From Holothuria scabra (lineage: Eukaryota; Echinodermata; Holothuroidea; Aspidochirotida; Holothuriidae): a stretch of DNA of 64,000 bases. Below, piece after piece: positions 62,901 through 64,000 of this stretch. A program made the translations under genes and the position numbers. Every line of letters begins with the position of its first letter. Within the stretch, counting starts at the first letter, position 1. The stretch is from positions 46,968,879-47,032,878 of the forward strand of contig CM074187.1 in assembly GCA_037179385.1 (NCBI GenBank), written 5' to 3'. The notes beneath the pieces were generated by a model. The model was not told the DNA's origin. It was given only the letters and a program-made list of their open reading frames with translations, and did not search any database.

Positions 62901-63787
62901 CTATTGTCGCTCAACCCTTACGATGTTACCTGATCAGTTCTTAATTCATCTTGAACAAAATCATGGTGCACACTTAATAGTAACACATACCAAGACAACC
63001 CCAGTTGGGCTGACCAGCATATAAACACTGTTCGCCTGGCAGCAAGTTGGACTTTGTCATGGATAAATGTTTATAGCTAGCTCATCCCCTTATATAGGCC
63101 TAATGCTGCTCATGGGGGCAGGAATCAGAAACTTTAGTCATAGTGTATCATAAATGTGACCAGTGTCTGTAGGACAGTGAAATAAGCATAGGGAAAGAAG
63201 ATACCAAATGTCTTTCCTCCCCCTACCTCAATCCCTCTTTCCCTTTCATCCCTTCCAATGCCTTCTTCTTCCTTCGTCCCTCCCCACTCAGCTCACTCCT
63301 CCATGAAATTTGTAGGCAAAAGTACTGGGAGAAACTTTAATACACCATCCATTTGAAGTTTAACTACCGATAGGAAATTTGATACACGGTACACCAAATC
63401 TTAAAAATTCCACTGGCAATTATAGAGACTGAAACCCTTTGAAAAGTGAGACTGACATTTTCAGTGACATTTTGTGTGCTTGTCCCTCTACATCATAACA
63501 TAAGCTCTACCCACACTTTGCGGGTGTAGCTAAAGATACCAAGAGCGACGGTGGAAATCATTAATTTTTCTATCATTACAGGCACTGAACCTGTGTTACG
63601 ACGATGCGGTCTTGCAAGTAGATCCTGTACAACGAACAATTTTTCGTTAAATACGCAAGAGATGTTGTCAAATTCGGAAATGGTTCCATCGTTACCAGAA
63701 CACTGCGAAATGGAACCAATTTCCTCTTCCTCCGTGAACTCTTCTGTAAATCTAAACCATTCTAGTGACATTGAGCCATCGCTGTGA
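38846..63787 (+). CDS. Gene B: complete LRR / GCC2-GCC3 / multi-pass membrane receptor-like protein
   Basis: Exons: 38846-38933, 40733-40850, 41528-41599, 41736-41795, 42827-42898, 44890-44964, 45997-46068, 47315-47389, 48243-48317, 49864-49932, 51360-51434, 52291-52362, 52463-52606, 53430-53498, 54498-54575, 56041-56112, 57236-57289, 57502-57695, 60951-62458, 62599-62734, 63582-63787. They total 3384 nt, or 1127 residues plus stop, with no in-frame stop seen. Residues 1 to about 24 are a signal peptide; 30-69 the Cys N-cap; about 69-447 the LRRs and closing segment; about 447-690 the GCC2/GCC3 and EGF-like Cys modules; about 695-1060 eight or nine helices (for example about 695-716, 776-792, 802-824, 845-867, 900-924, 982-1001); 1061-1127 the tail. 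It should be a surface receptor-like protein with a large ectodomain; no enzyme motif is seen. ATG chosen because it opens the signal peptide and its exon ends in the needed phase 1. Confidence 0.87.
39031..39060. repeat. TG microsatellite
   Basis: GTGTGGGTGTG followed by about ten GT units in gene B intron 1. Confidence 0.8.
39742..39837 (+). repeat. Small 'TAGCC...GGCTA' element, best copy
   Basis: TAGCCCACGGAGCGAACG, TTTTCGTTTAGC, GCTACGAAAAATCAACC, GGCTGCAGCCACAGAGG, ending ACGCAGGCTA. About 96 bp. Confidence 0.65.
40050..40352 (+). mobile_element. MITE family C copy
   Basis: TCTCTCTTCCCAAACTAC at left, GTGGTGAGAGAACTGGGCC at right, with the GTGTCTGGATGAGG internal motif. Confidence 0.65.
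40733..40850 (+). CDS. Gene B exon 2: LRR N-terminal Cys cap
   Basis: 118 nt, phase 1 in and phase 2 out. It encodes DVNACGESGVCDCSEVG, then CSDRNLFALP. The donor is GCAAGT, as in gene A. Confidence 0.8.
41528..41599 (+). CDS. Gene B exon 3: single LRR
   Basis: 72 nt, phase 2 to 2, donor GTGAGT. It encodes LARNHISNIP. Confidence 0.8.
41736..41795 (+). CDS. Gene B exon 4: short LRR
   Basis: 60 nt, phase 2 to 2, acceptor aaacag, donor GTAAGT. It encodes VELNEIKHPF and LPKNLREL. Confidence 0.78.
42070..42420. repeat. G-run repeat in gene B intron
   Basis: GACGGATGGGGGGG at about 42080-42102, followed by TTCCCCTCAATTTTTCCC and GGAGGGGACTCCCACC. Similar blocks are near 50280-50640 (opposite orientation) and 52670-52985. 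Confidence 0.5.
42827..42898 (+). CDS. Gene B exon 5: single LRR
   Basis: 72 nt, phase 2 to 2, acceptor acaccag, donor GTGAGT. It encodes GINKLTSIEAFF. Confidence 0.78.
43088..43460. mobile_element. MITE family H
   Basis: CCCGGTCCACACTACGCGA at left and TCGCATAGTGTGGACGGG at right are inverted; CGTTGCAACGAGATTG is matched by AGTCTTGTTGCAATAA. A 174-codon frame through it is a by-product. Confidence 0.7.
43636..43850 (+). ncRNA. U2 snRNA 5'-domain chimera (pseudogene, SINE head or novel RNA)
   Basis: 43636-43682 matches the first 47 nt of U2 snRNA with one change (A to T at position 30): ATCGCTTCTCGGCCTTTTGG, and the branch-point-pairing GTGTAGTATCTGTTC. After that U2 homology stops: there is no U2 stem IIa, Sm site or 3' domain. 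Instead TTTCCGGCCA (43681-43690) pairs perfectly with TGGCCGGAAA (43771-43780), enclosing a CAGACCA/TGGTCTG hairpin (43714-43737). Further GC-rich helices follow (CGCCGAACGGCCC). Established knowledge: snRNA-headed SINEs are known in some animals. No upstream PSE was recognised. Confidence 0.65.
44368..44606 (+). mobile_element. tRNA-derived SINE (type 2), most complete copy
   Basis: Head with A box TGGCCAAGTGG, an anticodon-type arm TCCGA-CTTGCAG-TCGGA (loop anticodon TGC) and B box GGTTCGGTACC. The body is CTGCCATTGTGCTTGG, AAGTAATGGAGTAGGG, and the end GAAACTGGGCCGTAAAAC plus CCATCTAAC. The acceptor stem is poor, so it is not a working tRNA gene. Confidence 0.75.
44890..44964 (+). CDS. Gene B exon 6: single LRR
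   Basis: 75 nt, phase 2 to 2, acceptor ttcacag, donor GTGAGA. It encodes TKNQVTTIRDGTF. Confidence 0.78.
45328..45690. mobile_element. MITE family D copy 2
   Basis: CACGACTTCCTATATAC at left and GTATAGGAAGTTCGTGG at right. The internal motifs TTTGACGACGACTCTGTAA and CAGCCATCTTG are shared with the other copies. Confidence 0.75.
45997..46068 (+). CDS. Gene B exon 7: single LRR
   Basis: 72 nt, phase 2 to 2, acceptor ttctcag, donor GTGCGT. It encodes NRNLLRKITSKTFKGL. Confidence 0.78.
46184..46486 (+). mobile_element. MITE family C copy
   Basis: AAAAGGACTTGTCCTCAACC at left and TTGGGGTGAGAGAAGTGG then ACCTTTAAA at right. Confidence 0.65.
47315..47389 (+). CDS. Gene B exon 8: single LRR
   Basis: 75 nt, phase 2 to 2, acceptor tatctag, donor GTGAGT. 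It encodes IDENPIEIIESEAFSD. Confidence 0.78.
47433..47691 (+). mobile_element. MITE family E, copy 2
   Basis: TTAACCCTTTACCGTTGT to CAACGGTAAAGGGTTAA, 259 bp against 258 bp for copy 1, in the opposite orientation, 44 bp past a gene B donor. Confidence 0.8.
48243..48317 (+). CDS. Gene B exon 9: single LRR
   Basis: 75 nt, phase 2 to 2, acceptor ttggcag, donor GTGAGT. It encodes AKNLKNLTTIPYGLF. Confidence 0.8.
49097..49795. mobile_element. MITE family A interrupted by MITE family F
   Basis: GGTCACACTTTTACTAATTC and CGGATTCCGATCC at left, GGAATCCGACC then GAATTCGTTGTAGTGTG at right. A family F copy (49393-49678) sits inside. Confidence 0.7.
49393..49678 (+). mobile_element. MITE family F copy nested in family A
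   Basis: TATAGACAAATCCGATCAG to GTCCGGATTCGTCTATA. It includes four AATTGAG(G/C)GAA units near 49505-49545. Confidence 0.75.
49864..49932 (+). CDS. Gene B exon 10: single LRR
   Basis: 69 nt, phase 2 to 2, acceptor gcggtag, donor GTAAGT. It encodes TACNLKTLPENTFLGI. Confidence 0.8.
50940..51160. repeat. SINE tail fragment and 11-bp tandem repeat
   Basis: AGTTGGTTAGAAATATGAGC is a SINE-tail fragment; at about 51113-51143 TGGAGTTGACT is repeated three times. Confidence 0.6.
51360..51434 (+). CDS. Gene B exon 11: single LRR
   Basis: 75 nt, phase 2 to 2, acceptor tatacag, donor GTAAGT. It encodes SNNPHLSELPESMFLGV. Confidence 0.8.
52291..52362 (+). CDS. Gene B exon 12: single LRR
   Basis: 72 nt, phase 2 to 2, acceptor ttctcag, donor GTAAGT. 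It encodes FDMNNLTFIPGNIF. Confidence 0.8.
52463..52606 (+). CDS. Gene B exon 13: double LRR
   Basis: 144 nt, two fused repeat units: LGFNHFTTLPAELF and LQHNKITWIPPGFF. Acceptor atttcag, donor GTAAGT. The intron before it is only 100 bp. Confidence 0.82.
52989..53250 (+). mobile_element. MITE family F copy
   Basis: TATGGACGAATCCGACTAG to GTCCGGATTCGTCTATA, single unit. Confidence 0.75.
53430..53498 (+). CDS. Gene B exon 14: single LRR
   Basis: 69 nt, phase 2 to 2, acceptor cacgcag, donor GTAAGT. It encodes LFGNKIENLVDGMFSG. Confidence 0.8.
53855..53985 (+). mobile_element. SINE type 2, headless tail copy
   Basis: CTGTCATTGTTCCTGATGC, ATAAGTAATGGAGTAGGG and GAGCCGTAAAACCC follow the order of the full copy at 44368. 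Confidence 0.65.
53991..54379. mobile_element. MITE family D copy 3
   Basis: ACGGACTTCCTATACATGG at left, CCATGTATATAGGAAATCCG at right. The inside carries GCAAGATGGCTG and GCGGCCATCTTGG, inverted copies of an AAGATGGC motif. Confidence 0.75.
54498..54575 (+). CDS. Gene B exon 15: single LRR
   Basis: 78 nt, phase 2 to 2, acceptor gttctag, donor GTGAGT. It encodes LFRNKITAVEGEPF. A TIR element starts 22 bp past the donor. Confidence 0.8.
54598..55520. mobile_element. TIR element inserted in gene B intron 15
   Basis: GGGAGGCTCTCCT at 54598-54610 and its exact complement AGGAGAGCCTCCC at 55508-55520. The gene A intron lacks it and aligns across the gap (TTGCTTTAAGAAG against TTGCTTTAGAAGG). 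No clear target duplication. It carries a SINE-tail scrap near 54660 and the possible exon below. Confidence 0.6.
55176..55404 (+). CDS. Possible alternative terminal exon of gene B
   Basis: Acceptor ATTTGTTTCAG then an open frame of 76 residues in the correct phase 2 after the exon ending 54575, a stop at 55402-55404 and an overlapping AATAAA (55400-55405). It begins LHGSSFVVCRFLLSKN and ends in a very basic KQQKTKNLKRPNEK. If used, gene B would make a secreted, LRR-only form. It could equally be a chance frame of the TIR element; no gene A equivalent is seen. Confidence 0.25.
56041..56112 (+). CDS. Gene B exon 16: last full LRR
   Basis: 72 nt, phase 2 to 2, acceptor tctacag, donor GTAAGT. 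It encodes LRDNPISRLSSKSM. Confidence 0.8.
56151..56385 (+). mobile_element. MITE family F, left member of an inverted pair
   Basis: ATAGAGGAATCCGATCAGCG with the usual body through GAAATCAGACCATCACTTG; its outer right TIR is lost. Confidence 0.65.
56632..56874 (-). mobile_element. MITE family F, right member of the inverted pair
   Basis: TATAGACGAGTCCGGACAG to CGAATTCGTCTGTA, opposite orientation to 56151-56385; about 245 bp of other sequence lies between. Confidence 0.7.
57236..57289 (+). CDS. Gene B exon 17: Cys-containing LRR end segment
   Basis: 54 nt, phase 2 to 2, acceptor acacag, donor GTAAGT. It encodes MCDSVVLPNRFKDL. Confidence 0.78.
57502..57695 (+). CDS. Gene B exon 18: GCC2/GCC3 start
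   Basis: 194 nt, phase 2 in and phase 1 out, acceptor atcgcag, donor GTAGGT. It encodes GFGGFLCENI, then CSTCPTGTY and CTPCPAG. Confidence 0.82.
57815..58087 (+). mobile_element. MITE family C copy
   Basis: AACTCTCACCCTAAACTGC at left and TGGTGAGAGGATTAGGCC then TTTAAA at right, with TATGTCTGGATGAGGATG inside. Confidence 0.6.
59750..59945. repeat. Dispersed 'GTGGCGTAGCCA' repeat
   Basis: CCAGTGGCGTAGCCACGG at left and TGGCTATGCGCCTGG at right are inverted; the middle repeats CCCCCATGACACCAACCCC two to three times. Confidence 0.6.
60417..60800. mobile_element. MITE family D copy 4
   Basis: CGGACTCATATGCATGGAC at left, GCTCTGTCCATGTGTAGG at right. Inside is CCAAGATGGCCGCCGTGAA near 60500 and GACGGCCATCTTGG near 60720. 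Confidence 0.75.
60951..62458 (+). CDS. Gene B exon 19: GCC2/GCC3, EGF-like and membrane region
   Basis: 1508 nt, phase 1 in and phase 0 out. Same layout as gene A exon 33238-34748, from which it differs by one codon (SGPRLANK against SGRRYLANK) and scattered substitutions. It includes CLEGYHGWQCTVCENGY and WYWDVVELLRKFLL. Confidence 0.88.
62599..62734 (+). CDS. Gene B exon 20: final membrane helices
   Basis: 136 nt, acceptor ctacag, donor GTTTGT. It encodes LISLLLINF, an SDDDD loop and VIYFISISLLNIGFL. Confidence 0.84.
62735..63581 (+). other. Gene B last intron, no gene seen
   Basis: 847 bp with a CT-rich tract at about 63205-63300; no recognised element. Confidence 0.6.
63582..63787 (+). 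CDS. Gene B exon 21: cytoplasmic tail and stop
   Basis: 206 nt from acceptor attacag to TGA. It encodes a Ser/Glu-rich tail ending NHSSDIEPSL; the stop comes ten codons before that of gene A. Confidence 0.82.
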
Positions 63788-64000
63788 CGTGATGTCACCT
63801 GGTGGTCAGCAACTCGTATGACTACACTATCAAACCAACTCTCATTACTAAAAATATCGCCATACATTGAGACCATCACTGACTCATTATAGTGCCCAGG
63901 TTAAGATGGCTTTTTAAGTACTTGCAGTGGTTTAGTTACTTTTAGTTTGGAGTTTTACGGCCCAGTTTCCAACCGAATAGTTCAAGTAGAGCCGGCCACG
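63788..64000. other. Sequence after gene B stop
   Basis: Presumed 3' UTR and flank; no AATAAA seen before the window ends. GTTTTACGGCCCAGTTTCC near 63953 is an inverted SINE-tail fragment. Confidence 0.5.

Overview
This is eukaryotic, AT-rich, repeat-dense DNA from an animal. The evidence is GT-AG and GC-AG introns, single-LRR exons of about 72 bp joined in phase 2, tRNA-derived SINEs, many short TIR elements (MITEs) and long G runs. The gene family, intron style and repeats suggest a marine invertebrate deuterostome, perhaps an echinoderm. That placement is inference and cannot be settled from this window.

The window is built on two tandem, same-strand paralogous receptor genes. Gene A has its 5' end off the left edge and runs from 105 to 36378 in 20 visible exons, with 1109 visible residues. 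Gene B looks complete, running from 38846 to 63787 in 21 exons with a predicted 1127 residues. I reconstructed both by hand from splice sites, phase and mutual alignment. All 20 shared exons correspond one to one. Only the big membrane exon (one codon) and the last exon (ten codons) differ in length. The predicted protein is a signal peptide, a cysteine-rich LRR N-cap, about 15 LRRs, a short Cys segment, GCC2/GCC3 (ephrin-receptor-like) Cys modules, an EGF-like knot, about eight or nine membrane helices and a short Ser/acidic tail. Both genes are intact in every frame I checked.

The introns are crowded with mobile DNA. The most striking item is a 5.8-kb foldback element at 20694-26476 in gene A: two arms of about 2.6 kb around an asymmetric loop of 604 bp. 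It sits inside a tRNA-derived SINE with a 4-bp TACT duplication. Each arm has a TATA-type promoter and a conserved small ORF with a plausible intron. The loop completes a 227-codon Cys-rich/acidic ORF in one orientation only. I recognise no transposase in it.

Other items are: a chimeric U2 snRNA-like sequence (43636-43850) whose first 47 nt match U2 and whose remainder is a different structured sequence; at least eight MITE families, several with TSDs or nested insertions; hAT-type elements with 8-bp TSDs; a 923-bp TIR element in gene B carrying a possible alternative terminal exon; and diverged tandem repeats. I saw no bacterial genes, CRISPR arrays, rRNA or reverse-transcriptase ORFs.
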